DNA of 64,000 nt from Turnera subulata. Its lineage: Eukaryota > Streptophyta > Magnoliopsida > Malpighiales > Passifloraceae. Position numbers and translations under genes: made by a program. The DNA is taken from the NCBI GenBank assembly GCA_028386065.3, contig JAKUCV010004201.1, forward strand, positions 46,424 to 110,423, read 5' to 3'. The notes under the pieces were generated by a model, which searched no databases, had not been told where the DNA came from, and saw only the letters and a program-made list of their open reading frames with translations. Below are positions 45,892-57,037 of this stretch, one piece after another (positions within the stretch are counted from its first letter, which is position 1; every line of letters starts with the position of its first letter).

Positions 45892-47079
45892 TGTTAGCCT
45901 AAACATGGGTCTAATATTTTAATTAGTGTTAATCCATAACTAACCATGTTTAGTGTGTTGGTATATTATGATTTTGATGACTAACAGACTGGATTAGATG
46001 TTTGCCACATATACTTGTGTTGAGTCTTCTTGCAGCTTGGTTTTTCAGCTTGGTTTCAGAAGAAACCACACCTATCTGTCAACGTTGTGGTCCCAGCTGC
46101 AAGTGGCCAAGTGGTCCCAATGGTCCATACAGCAACTAAGGCCAACTCCCAACTACTTCAACGGGCAGAGAAAATGGTCCAACACTATGCAGAAGTCTTC
46201 AACCCTTGTCTCTCACCTCTCTTTGATCAATTATGTGAAGGGGACCATGTGGTCCAACTTTGTGGTCCGAATTGCCAAAAATGGAAACTCTTTGTATAAC
46301 GGAGGCAAATGGAGAGTGAACTTCCTCAAAATGAAGCAGCAGCATCCTGCAAAGCATCAAGGTCTGATCTGGAGCTTCATGGGAGAATGTAGCCGTTGAA
46401 GGAAGAGAAAAATATCTCACCTACCCCCACCAACTCAAGCACTATATAAGGAAGGCCATTGCATATCTTTCTTCCTTAACCCAGCCATTTGAAAACGTGC
46501 TATTGAGTTGATTCTTGAGCTTATACCTGTTGTGTTCTTGCTGTTCTTGAGAGCTTTGAATTTGTGCTTAATCTTGTTCTCCAAGTCCTTACAAAGGGTA
46601 GTGTGTTTAGGCAAGACTAGTGTAGTATTGTTGGGTTCTCAAATCAGGGTTTTGATTTGAGTAAAGGTTAGAGTTTAGCCTGGAAAAAACTTGTAAAGGT
46701 TAGAGCTTAGCCTGCAAAAGCTTGTGTGTGTAAAGGTTTGAGCTTAGCCTGCAAAAGCTTGGTTTCTGTAATCGGTTAAGGCTGATCCCGCAAAAGCCTA
46801 AGTTAGTGAGAGTTTCTAAAATCCTAAAGGAAGGGCCTTTAGGTAGTGGAGGTACCTGGTGAGGGGGTACCACAATAAATCACTGTGTCAACCTTTCTCT
46901 CTTATATTCTCACCACCTTTGTGCATTTCACACTGATTAGTTCTGTGTGTTTGTGGTTCATAAAGAAACCACTTGGTTCCTCAGAAACCAAAGTGATTCC
47001 ATAGAAACCAACTTAGAAACCAACCTCGAATGAAGGGTAGCCTGATTCACCCCCCCTCTCAGGCCTATTCGGGCTAACA
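45892..47079 (+). repeat. 5' LTR of SIRE-2
   Basis: The LTR is 1188 bp with TATATAA at 46443-46449. Three tandem AAAGGTTAGAGCTTAGCCTG-type units lie near 46665-46765. Hairpins GGTTTCAGAAGAAACC (near 46048), GTGGTTCATAAAGAAACCAC (46953-46972) and TTGGTTCCTCAGAAACCAA (46973-46991) are present. Confidence 0.93.
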
Positions 47080-47081
47080 AT

Positions 47082-47093
47082 TGGTAGCGGAGC
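47082..47093 (+). other. Primer binding site of SIRE-2
   Basis: TGGTAGCGGAGC two bases after the LTR. Confidence 0.85.
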
Positions 47094-47135
47094 CATGTCC
47101 TCAGTATAAAGAAGTAACATCCAGAGGCAAAGATC

Positions 47136-50100
47136 ATGGCTTATGAGGGAAATAGCATCAACAAAGCACCCCACTTCGATGGTGCAAACTTTGATTACTG
47201 TAAATTCAGGATGAAGATCTTCCTTGAAGGTAAAGATCTGGAGATGTGGAACATAGTCCAGCATCCTTATGCCAGACCACTGAGGGACAGGCAATTCTGG
47301 TCAGAAGAGGAGCTCAAAAAGGCTAAACTTAATGCTCAAGCCAAGAATGTCCTTCTTTGTGGAATAAATGAGAGTGAATTTCAAAGAGTCAGATCTTGTG
47401 AAACTGCCTATGAGATCTAGAGGCTTCTATGTGTCACTCATGAAGGCACAAACCAAGTGAAGGAGTCAAGGCTCAATCGCCTCATGAGGGACTATGAATT
47501 GTTTCAGATGGTTTCTGGTGAAACCATACCGGAGATGGATACTCGCTTCACAATTATATGCAACAGCCTTGCAACTCTTGGGAAGGTTATCATACACAGA
47601 GAGAAGGTTGCAAAGGTACTTAGTTCTCTACCTAAGGAGTGGGAGCCTAAGGTGACTGCCATAGAAGAAGCTCAGAACTTGAACACTCTCACCTATGATG
47701 AGCTGATTGGCAAGCTTATAGTACATGGTTCCAAGTTTGAAACCAAGGAACCAAAGAAGAAGGGCCTGGCCTTAAAATCTCAAGATTCCGATGATGATAA
47801 TGATTCAGATGTTGCACTCCTTACAAAGAGAATTGTAAGATACTTCAAGAAGAAGCAACTCAAGGGAAGAAGTCCTAGAAGTGTGAAGATTGATGAGCCA
47901 AAAAAGGACCCCCTGACATGCTTTGGTTGCAACCGCCCTGGATCACATCAAATCAGAGTGTCCCTACCAAAAGAAGAACAGATATGATTCTTCAAAAATC
48001 AAAGGGAAGAAGGTCATGTTTGCTTGGGATGACTCGGATTCTTCAAGTGATTCTGAGGCAGATGAGGATGCAAACTTGTGTCTCATGGCTCAAGAAGATT
48101 CTGAGGTAGATGACTCACCTGACTCTACTTTTGATGAATTACAAGAAGCTTTTGCTGAATTGCATGATAGATATAAGGAAGTTCTTAAAAAGAACAAAGC
48201 ATATAAGAAACGCATTAATTTACTTGAATATGATGCTGATGCACATAGAAATGCATATAAAAGCTTGATACTGCTCATACTGAAGTTTGTAGGTCATATG
48301 AAACTCTAAAAGCTGAAAAAGTTGCTCGTAGTGAACTGGAAAAGTTAAATGCTTCTAGTAATGCTAATTATGAGTTGTTGGTCATGGAGAATAGTAAGCT
48401 TAAAGAGGAAGTTAAAGATCTTAAACATTCTCTTGAGAAATTCACCAGTGGAACTGAAAATCTAAATATATTGTTAGGACAACAAAGACACTCTGTGCAG
48501 AAGGAAGGAATAGGGGCTACACATGTGGTTTTTGAAAAACCAAACACTTCTGTGCATTTTGTCAAGGCGGGATTTGATGTGCCTGTAACTACTTATATGC
48601 ATGCTAACAAACAATATCAGACTGCTAAGAATGCTAAGATAGGATCCAGAATGCAATATAGACATGGATCTCCTAACAAGGCATACAAACCAAAGGATTC
48701 CAGTGTGGTTTTTAACAAACTAAACCAGTATGTGCCATTCGTTCGAACTAGGTCTGGAAAACCATATACACCTAGGACAAACATGTATCCACCTAGGAGA
48801 AACTATCATATGCACTTACATGGATTCAATGCATCTCATATTACATGCTATTGCTGTGGTAAAGCTGGTCATGGTATTAGAACTTGTTGGATTAAGAAGA
48901 GAAATAGTAATGTGAAGTATGTGTGGGTTCCGAAAGGAACCAAGCCTAACCCTGAAGGACCCAAGTTTGTTTGGGTACCTAAAGCTTGATCATATTGACA
49001 GGATACTAGGGATGAATGGATCTTGGACAATGGGTGTTCAAGGCATATGACGGGAGACTTATCCATGTTCTCATCCCTAACTGAGAAGGACCGAGGTAAT
49101 GTAACTTTTGGTGATAAGTCAAAAGGGAAAATCCTTGGTCTTGGTAATGTTGGTTCTAACCCTGTTATTTGGCATGTTTTATTGGTTGATAATCTGAAGT
49201 ACAATCTGCTAAGTATTAGCCAGTTATGTGATAAAGGATATAGGGTTATTTTTTAGACTTCTAGATGCTTGGTTTTAGACAAAAACCAAGTGGTTTTTGT
49301 TGGCAATAGAAAAGGCAACATATATTCTATAAACCTATGCAATGTTTCTGACCCTGAGTTCAAGTGTTTAAGTGCAAGAACAGAGCACCAACCCTTTGGC
49401 ATAGAAGGCTTGGCCATGCAAATTTGGAGCTCATCTCAAATTTGTCCAAAAAGGAGTTGGTAAGAGGTCTGCCTAAGCTCAAGTATGAGAAAGAAACCAC
49501 ATGCAGAGCCTGTCAGCTTGGAAAACAGGTTACAAGTACCTTTAAACCTAAGCATATTATTTCTACATCTAGGCCCCTTGAACTATTGCATATTGACTTG
49601 TTTGGACCTATGAGAACAATAAGTCTAGGTGGTAAGAGTTATGTATTTGTGATTGTGGATTATTATTCAAGGTATATATGGGTATTATTTCTTGCACAAA
49701 AAGATCATGTATGCTATGAATTTGGTACTCTTGTTAGGCATCTACAAAATGAAAAAGGCTACAAGATTTTAAAAATAAGAAGTGATCATGGCGGAGAGTT
49801 TGATAATCTTGTATTTAAACACTTCTGTGAGCAAAGTGGCATTGAACACACCTTTTCGACTCCTAGAACACCTCAACAAAATGGGGTTGTTGAAAGGAAG
49901 AATCAAACTTTGCAAGAAATGGCTAGAACTATGCTTAATGAGCATAATTTACCTACCTACTTCTGGGCAGAGGGTGTAAACACAGCTTGTTACATTTTGA
50001 ATAGAGTATCATTACGTCCTTTGATTGAAAAGACTCCCTACGAGATTTGGTTTGATAAGAAACCAAGCATTGGTTATTTTAAAGTATTTGGGTCTAAGTG

Positions 50101-51296
50101 CTACATTCTTAATACTAAAGACAATCTTGATAAATTTGTGGCTAAATCTGATGATGGTATATTTCTTGGATACTCTCTAACTAGTAAAGCATATCGAATC
50201 TATAACAAGAGAACCTTGGTTGTTGAAGAAACCATGCATGCTGTTTTTTATGAGATTGACCCATGTGATGCATGTGATGATATAGTCACAGATACTGCAC
50301 CTGAAAATCAACCACAGATTATGAGCATTAATGGGACTGTTGAAAAAGAGGAAGAACCTCCTGAATTGGAGCCTCTTCCACTACCCATGCAAGAACCAAC
50401 CGTGCGACCAGGATCACAACCAAACATGGAACCAACGGTGGAACCACGTGGTTCTAGGGACAAACCAAATGATGCAAAACATGGATCTACATCTCATGGA
50501 AATGTGAGAGCACCCAGAGGACACTCAACAGAGGTTATACTTGGAGACTTATCTAGAGGGGTGACTACTAGATCCTCACTACACAATGTCAACTCACATC
50601 TTGCATTCCTCTCACAAGTGAAACCAAGCCTAGTGCTACCCCTATGAGCACATCCACCAAACTTGACAAGGATGAACATGGTAAGGATGTTGATATAAAG
50701 ATGTACAGAGGCATGATAGGTAGTTTTTTTTATCTCACTGCAACAAGACCTAATATAATGTTCAGTGTATGTTTATGTGCAAGATTTCAGTCATGTCCAA
50801 AAGAGTCTCACCTTAAAGCAATTAAGCGTATATTCAAGCATCTTAAGGGAACATCCTCACTTGGTTTATGGTACCCTAAAGTCAGCACTTTTGAGCTAAC
50901 AAGTTATTCAGATGCAGATTTTGCAGGATGCACATTAGATCGAAAAAGCACAAGTGGGACATGCCAATTACTTGGACAGTCTCTTGTGTCTTGGTCAAGC
51001 AAGAAGCAAAATTCTGTTGCAACCTTAACTACTGAGGCTGAATATGTTGCAGTAGGAGCCTGTTGTGTACAAGTCCTATGGATGAAACAAACTTTACCAA
51101 GAATCTTGTACAACACTCTCGGACCAAGCACATTGAAGTGAGGCATCATTTTATCCGAGACCATGTGTTGAAAAAGGATGTGGCAATTGAATTTGTGAAG
51201 ACTGAAAATCAGCTTGCTGATATCTTTACAAAGCCACTCGAAGAGGATCAATTCACCAAGATCAGACTTGAACTTGGAATGTGTAACTTACCTTGA
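47136..51296 (+). pseudogene. SIRE-2 gag-pol with deleted reverse transcriptase
   Basis: Gag starts MAYEGNSINKAPHFDGANFD. A TGG has become TAG at 47418-47420 and a base insertion shifts frame at the CCHC knuckle (CFGCNRPG, near 47940). A second shift lies near 48270. Then come a coiled coil, a second knuckle (CYCCGKAGHGIRTC), protease with WILDNGCSRHMTG (active-site DSG changed to DNG), GAG-pre-integrase (LWHRRLGHANLEL) and a long open integrase frame (49364-50647: HIDLFGP, SDHGGEFDN, NGVVERKN). At about 50630 the integrase tail joins directly to MSTSTKLDKDE, which in SIRE-1 follows the reverse transcriptase, so that domain is cleanly missing. RNase H has a further deletion after WMKQT that removes its YCD segment. 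Confidence 0.92.
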
Positions 51297-52163
51297 CTCT
51301 CATGCTTACTTGGTTTGTTACTTGGTTTTATGCTTTGTGTTTTACTTGGTTTTATACTTGGTCTTTGAACAAACCATACATCTTCTTATTATGAGCATCC
51401 ATGACCATATTAGTCTTATTGCGATCATTACACCTCAAACACACACTCTCACTATACATTCTGGCATATGAGGAAATCTTTTGAGGCATTATGATCATCA
51501 GTTGAAGCAAAAGGATGATTAGTGAAATCAAATATCCTGCAGATATGGACTAATGGACAATGGATTATCTTCAAAGCGGGAAAACAACAATCTGGGTGGT
51601 CCAGAAAATTTCAAACTCAGTGGATTCAAAATTCTGAGCGCCAAACAGGCATGGAATATATGGATGATGTGCAACTTGGTTTCTGAAAAACCAAGTAACC
51701 AGTGGCTATTACCCAACGGACAAAAGCATCTTCACATGAAGACCGAGGAAATCAAGAAAATCATGGAAAGTCAGACAGATGATAATTTGTGGGGATAACA
51801 ACCAGAATCTCTGTTTGGAAAGATTAAGAGGTCAAAGTGGTCCAGATTCTTCAAAAAGTGGGGGACCAATATGTCACGCCCGGCAGTTTCTGAAAAGGAG
51901 AAGTCAGAATTCAATGCTCTTGACCGTTACAAGCAATCCCGTGACACTCTCCGGATTTTGAGTCACTTACTTCATCCCACTCACCATTATTCTAACATTT
52001 AAACACAACTTCTCTCCAATTATACAACTTCCTAACCGGTTACCCCTTATCTCTTTAAATATACACCCTTACCTTCTCAAACACTACTACCACTCTCACT
52101 CACTTACCAAAATATCCTCTTACCTTACACAACTGCTACCTTTCCTCTCTCAAACACCTAAAC
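51297..52163 (+). other. Spacer between SIRE-2 pol and accessory ORF
   Basis: No coding sequence is supported. The last 150 bases (52010-52160) are CT/CA-rich with TTTAAATATACACC and read like a plant promoter or leader before the ATG at 52164. TTGGTTTCTGAAAAACCAAG at 51676-51695 is a perfect member of the hairpin family. Confidence 0.5.
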
Positions 52164-54516
52164 ATGAAGACCCCCTCTAAGAAAGGTAACCCTAAAACAA
52201 CAAAAACAAAGAAAGCCCTCACTGAGAAAACATCAAAAACACGACCTCAAGGGAGAACCAAACTGGAGGCGGCCAAGGTCACTCACTCAAAGGTTGCCAT
52301 GAAGTGTGAGCAAGAGAAAGAAACTCCATGTGCTGTAGAGGCTGATGAATCAGAGAAGTTCAAGGAGGCTTGGGAAATGCAGGAAAGTCAGAAGGGGTCT
52401 AAAAAAGTTTGGCTTGATCGAGAGCCTTGGCCAACCATAGAGAAAAGCACTGTTCCTGAAGGGGCTTCTGCACCCTCATGGCTCAAAACACCTCTCACTT
52501 GTAATACACCTCAAACTGACCTCTTATGTCCAGATCCTATTAGTTATCGTGTTCCCACACCTGAAGATAGTGAGAAGACCATCCCATACACCACCATTGA
52601 TAAACCTAGTGCTAGCACAACCACCATACTTATAGAAGATCCTCCTGTGCTTACCCCCAGTATGGTCACATCAATGATTGATAACTTTGTTAAGCACATA
52701 GTAATTCCACCTGGTCATGATCCCAAAATATTTCGTGAAAAGAAAAGAGAGGAATTTGGGGATATGATTTCAGATTTTATTATCAAAGGCCATACCCCTC
52801 CAGAAAGCCTCATCCGAACACCCTTTATAGAAGAAGAAGAAGCCTACTCCAAAGCAATGCGTGAAGGAACTAAACTGCTAGATACTACGAAGAAGGCATG
52901 TCGTGAAGTTGGTAATAAGACCAACTTGGTTTCTAATGTGGTTCCAACTGTGGTTCCAACTGTGGTTCCACCCATGGTTTCTGTTCAAAGCACCTCACAG
53001 CCTGTTGATAAGCCACACACTATGGATCTAAACATTACACAACAAGAGCAGGATGATGATGTAATGACTGATGTACTCAGGGTGAGCAAAGAAGCTGTTG
53101 ATTCTGTCCATTCCTTCGAGTATGTGGCTTCTGAGAAACTAAATGAATCGATTGACATTGATCATAAGACACCAATAAAGACGAAGACTTCTCCGAATAA
53201 GAAGAAAGCAGAAGTGTCTCACAAGCCAATCAAGCATGTGAACCTTGTCACTCCAAAGAAGAGCACTGGTATTGTCTTTCATGAACCAACTGACGCTGTG
53301 GTTTCCAAAAAACCAGTCCCAAAACCAATGACAAAGGCTGAAGGAAAAAGGAAGATTGTAGAACCTGAACCAGAACCAGAACCAGAAGATGATGAAGAAT
53401 CTAGAGATCACTCAAGCTCGAACAGTTCTAAGTCTGAGGATGCTGCGTCAGAAGAGACTGAAGTTTCTAAGAAGAGAAAAAGGGGAGATGATTCGGATGA
53501 TGATTCCAACTTCAATGATGCAGAAGAGAGTGATGAAGAAGCTAGTGAAGATGACTCAGAAAAGAATGACGGAGATGAAGATGAAGAGCATGATGATGAA
53601 GAAGATGAAGAGGAGGAAACCCCAGCTAAACCTCCAAAGAAGAAGGCAAAAGGACCAGTCAAAGGCAAATTCGCAAAGAAGAAGAAGAAGAGAGATGTGA
53701 ATTTGTCTGCTTTTTATGCACCACATACTGTGGTTATGGAGGATTTTGCTGACTTGGGGATATCTGATATCTTGAAGAAAGTTCAGCTTGGATTTCTAGC
53801 CATTTTGAAGGCTAAAGCCTACAAACCGATGGTAAAGGAGTTTTTCAAGCATTTGAAATCAACCACTAATGCTACTGGTGCCACTGTGTCCATCACCACC
53901 CGTCTTAATGGAAAGAATCTCACCATCTCTGCCAAAGATATCATTGCGATCCTTAAGCTGAAGCCCAGGAAACGTCAAGTGGTGTATGATAATGAGAAGC
54001 ATCATAAGGGTACTCCTACCGATGTTGAAGGGAATAAGTTGCTCTTTGGAAGATCATATCAGAGAGGAAAATATAAGGATTTGATCCCATTACACCGGGT
54101 ATTGATGTACATGCTGACTTGAGTGGTTTTACCGAGACCACATCATAAAACTATAGTGATGCTGAGTGATCAGTGGACTCTAGCCTGCATTATCAAGAAG
54201 ACACCCATCTGTTATGGAACCCTAATTCTTCACCATCTGGCCTCCTGCAAAGTTCCATGTCTTGGAGGTCTGTTCACCCTCTTGGCACGTAAGTTTGCCT
54301 CAATTCCCATTGATGGACCTGCACCTATTGCTCCGGTGATTATTAGCAGTCTTACTCTTTCCAAGAAGTCCATCAAGCCCGATGCTGCTGGGAATTACCA
54401 TTGAGAGGTTACTTGAAGATCTTAAGGATCAGCTGATTGACTTTGAGGCTACTGTGTTAGAGGCCCTGGATCGTATTACTGCTTCTCATCCTGAGTCAGA
54501 TACTGATGATGAGTGA
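52164..54516 (+). pseudogene. SIRE-2 accessory ORF with plant-transposon-protein domain
   Basis: An uninterrupted 652-codon frame runs from ATG 52164 to TGA 54120-54122. The same frame continues for 93 codons after the stop, shifts near 54395, and ends in a coiled-coil tail (IERLLEDLKDQLIDFEATVL) at 54516. Layout: Lys-rich N-terminus; VVPTVVPTVVPP repeat (about residues 259-272); very acidic Asp/Glu/Ser stretch with basic KKRKR and KKKAKGP clusters (about 395-510); then a globular segment with FYAPHTVVMEDFADLGI and YKPMVKEFFKHLK. That segment and the post-stop LILHHLAS resemble the putative plant transposon protein domain. The basic clusters suggest a nuclear rather than membrane protein. It corresponds to SIRE-1 9341-11628. 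With one stop and one shift, only the C-terminal part is lost. Confidence 0.8.
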
Positions 54517-55050
54517 TGCCTCAACTGCTTATGCCCCTAGGACATGCATTGCATTTTGTGTTCTTCATGGTTTATAGCATGGTTCTTATTATGGTTCATA
54601 TTATGGTTTTTATGCTTCCTTTCTGCACAATGTCTTTAATTTCAGTTCTGCTCATGTTTCGGATATTTGGTATTTGGACATTATGTTTCTTCTCTTATAT
54701 TATGCATGTTTCTGCTATTTCTACCCTTTGTCCTTCTTATATTTTGTTGATGTCAAAAAGGGGAGAAAATTGTTGGTTGGTTGGACTCTGGAATCCAACA
54801 CTGTTAAGCATACATTATGGATGATTATTGTTGATTATTATTGCGCTACTCTGCTGTTGTCAATGTATGCTAGATGATTGGTGTTATAAGCAGGGGGAGG
54901 TTTTTGGCTAAGTTGAAAAAGCCAATGGTGCTTTATGCACAAAAGTATTTGTTATAGGGGGAGTATTCAAGCAGGGGGAGTGTGCTTATATGAAGTGCTA
55001 TTTTTACTAATCCCAGTTTTGCAGAGATCAACACAATGTTTGTCATCATC
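54517..55050 (+). other. Spacer between SIRE-2 accessory ORF and polypurine tract
   Basis: T-rich sequence with several ATGGTT repeats (54560-54620) and GCAGGGGGAG motifs (54890-54985). A hydrophobic frame at 54513-54824 has no family support. Confidence 0.5.
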
Positions 55051-55064
55051 AAAAAAGCAGGGAT
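55051..55064 (+). other. Polypurine tract of SIRE-2
   Basis: AAAAAAGCAGGGAT directly precedes the 3' LTR. Confidence 0.65.
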
Positions 55065-56237
55065 TGTTAGCCTAAACATGGGTCTAATATTTTAATTAGT
55101 GTTAATCCATAACTAACCATGTTTAGTGTGTTGGTATATTATGATTTTGATGACTAACAAACTGGATTAGAAGTTTGCCATATATACTTGTGTTGAGTCT
55201 TCTTGCAGCTTGGTTTTTAGCTTGGTTTTCCAGCTTGGTTTCAGAAGAAACCACACCTATCTGTCAACGCCGTGGTCCCAGCTGCAAGTGGCCAAGTGGT
55301 CCCAATGGTCCATACAGCAATTAAGGCCAACTCCCAACTACTTCAACGGGCAGAGAAAATGGTCCAACACTATGTAGAAGTCTTCAACCCTTGTCTCTCA
55401 CCTCTCTTTGATCAATTATGTGAAGGGGACCATGTGGTCCAACTTTGTGGTCCGAATTGCCAAAAATGGAAAGTCTTTGTATAATGGAGGCAAATGGAGA
55501 GTGAACTTCCTCAAAATGAAGCAGCAGCATCCTACAGAGCATCAAGGTCTGATCTGGAGCTTCGTGGGAGAATGTAGCCATTGAAGGAAGAGAAAAATAT
55601 CTCACCTATCCCCACCAACTCAAGCACTATATAAGGAAGGCCATTGCATATCTTTCTTCCTTAACCCAGCCATTTGAAAGCGTGCTATTGAGTTGATTCT
55701 TGAGCTTATACCTGTTGTGTTCTTGCTGTTCTTGAGTGCTTTAAATTTGTGCTTAATCTTGTTCTCCAAGTCCTTACAAAGGGCAGTGTGTTTAGGCAAG
55801 TCTAGTGTAGTATTGTTGGGTCCTCAAATCAGGGTTTTGATTTGAGTAAAGGTTAGAGTTTAGCCTCGGAAAAACTTGTAAAGGTTAGAGCTTAGCCTGC
55901 AAAAGCTTGTGTGTGTAAAGGTTTGAGCTTAGCCTGCAAAAGCTTGGTTTCTGTAGTCGGTTAAGGCTGATCCCGCAAAAGCCTAAGTTAGTGAGAGTTT
56001 CTAAAATCCTAAAGGAAGGGCCTTTAGGTAGTGGAGGTACCTGGTGAGGGGGAACCACTATAAATCACTGTGTCAACCTTTCTCTCTTCTATTCTCACCA
56101 CCTTTGTGCATTTCACACTGATTAGTTTTGTGTGTTTGTGGTTCGTAAAGAAACCACTTGGTTCCTCAGAAACCAAAGTGATTCCATAGAAACCAACTCA
56201 GAAACCAACCTCAATTGAAGGGTAGCCTGATTCAACG

Positions 56238-56307
<70 letters not shown>

Positions 56308-56326
56308 AGGCCTATTCGGGCTAACA
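55065..56326 (+). repeat. 3' LTR of SIRE-2
   Basis: The LTR is 1262 bp and near-identical to 45892-47079 apart from scattered substitutions and the C run at 56238-56305. TATATAA is at 55628-55634. Confidence 0.93.
56238..56305. repeat. 68-base poly-C run
   Basis: The 5' LTR has only a short C run at the same place (GATTCACCCCCCCTCTCAGG). The expansion replaces the CTCTC context and creates a poly-glycine reading frame on the minus strand. It is either a real homopolymer expansion or a sequencing/assembly artefact. Confidence 0.95.
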
Positions 56327-56331
56327 CAATG

Positions 56332-57028
56332 TCCTTTAAGTGCAATGCGACTCCCCACTTTCCAGAACCTCAATCTTGAATTCAAGAGTTAGTCGAAGAG
56401 GCTTTACTTCAATGTTTCAATCACATGCATGTATTTCGTCACATGTAATTACATAATTCAAACTATCACATTTATGAATACAATTCTATAGAGCTAAATT
56501 CGGTTACAAATTCGTCACCCTATTAAGATTCATGGAAATGTTCAAAACTCAACAAAGAAACAATTTTCACACATTAAAGCCAAAGCTGCCACATGTATGC
56601 GCCACAATTGCCAGGTTTCCTCACCAGATAGATAGAGGCCTCTTCTTTAATATATTGTAATAGATACTCTTGGTTAAAAAATGGTCATAAGTATCTTCAA
56701 TTTTTGGTTAATATTTTAAGTAATTACTTAAACCCATGAGAATGAATCACGAAAAGTTTGTAAAACATCCCGTTTTTTTACATCCTCAAAAAAAAATATA
56801 TATTGCATTTTTTTGTCGAAGACCTGGACGTGTATATATTTCATATACTTGTCAAAATAACCTTAAACAAGGTATACAGGTGGAGTCAAAACAAAAAAAA
56901 ACGAAGATATAGCAGGTTTCACCCGAATCCGTAAGTACGTGAAGAATAACAGTTTGTTTGGAAATAAAGTGGGGAATTCCTCGGCCTATACCTGAAGTTG
57001 TTACCCTACACGAGCATGGATTACTATG
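56332..57028. other. Intergenic stretch between SIRE-2 and a Mutator-like element
   Basis: AT-rich sequence with no gene or repeat boundary seen. Confidence 0.4.
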
Positions 57029-57037
57029 TATTGTTTA

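Larger units (their letters stand above)
45892..56326 (+). mobile_element. SIRE/Maximus-like Copia retrotransposon, defective (SIRE-2)
   Basis: Perfect CAATG duplications (45887-45891 and 56327-56331) flank LTRs TGTTAGCC...GGGCTAACA. Order: 5' LTR, primer site, gag-pol with the reverse transcriptase deleted, long spacer, accessory ORF, purine tract, 3' LTR. The LTRs differ at few positions apart from a poly-C expansion, so insertion was fairly recent. It belongs to the same lineage as SIRE-1 by gene order and protein similarity, but the LTRs differ clearly. Confidence 0.95.

Noticed and set aside
54513..54824. Hydrophobic frame after the SIRE-2 accessory ORF, a possible membrane anchor
   Set aside because: The T-rich composition explains the hydrophobicity, it is out of frame with the preceding ORF, and SIRE-1 has no counterpart.
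56122..56385. Poly-glycine reading frame on the minus strand
   Set aside because: It is only the translation of the poly-C run within an LTR.
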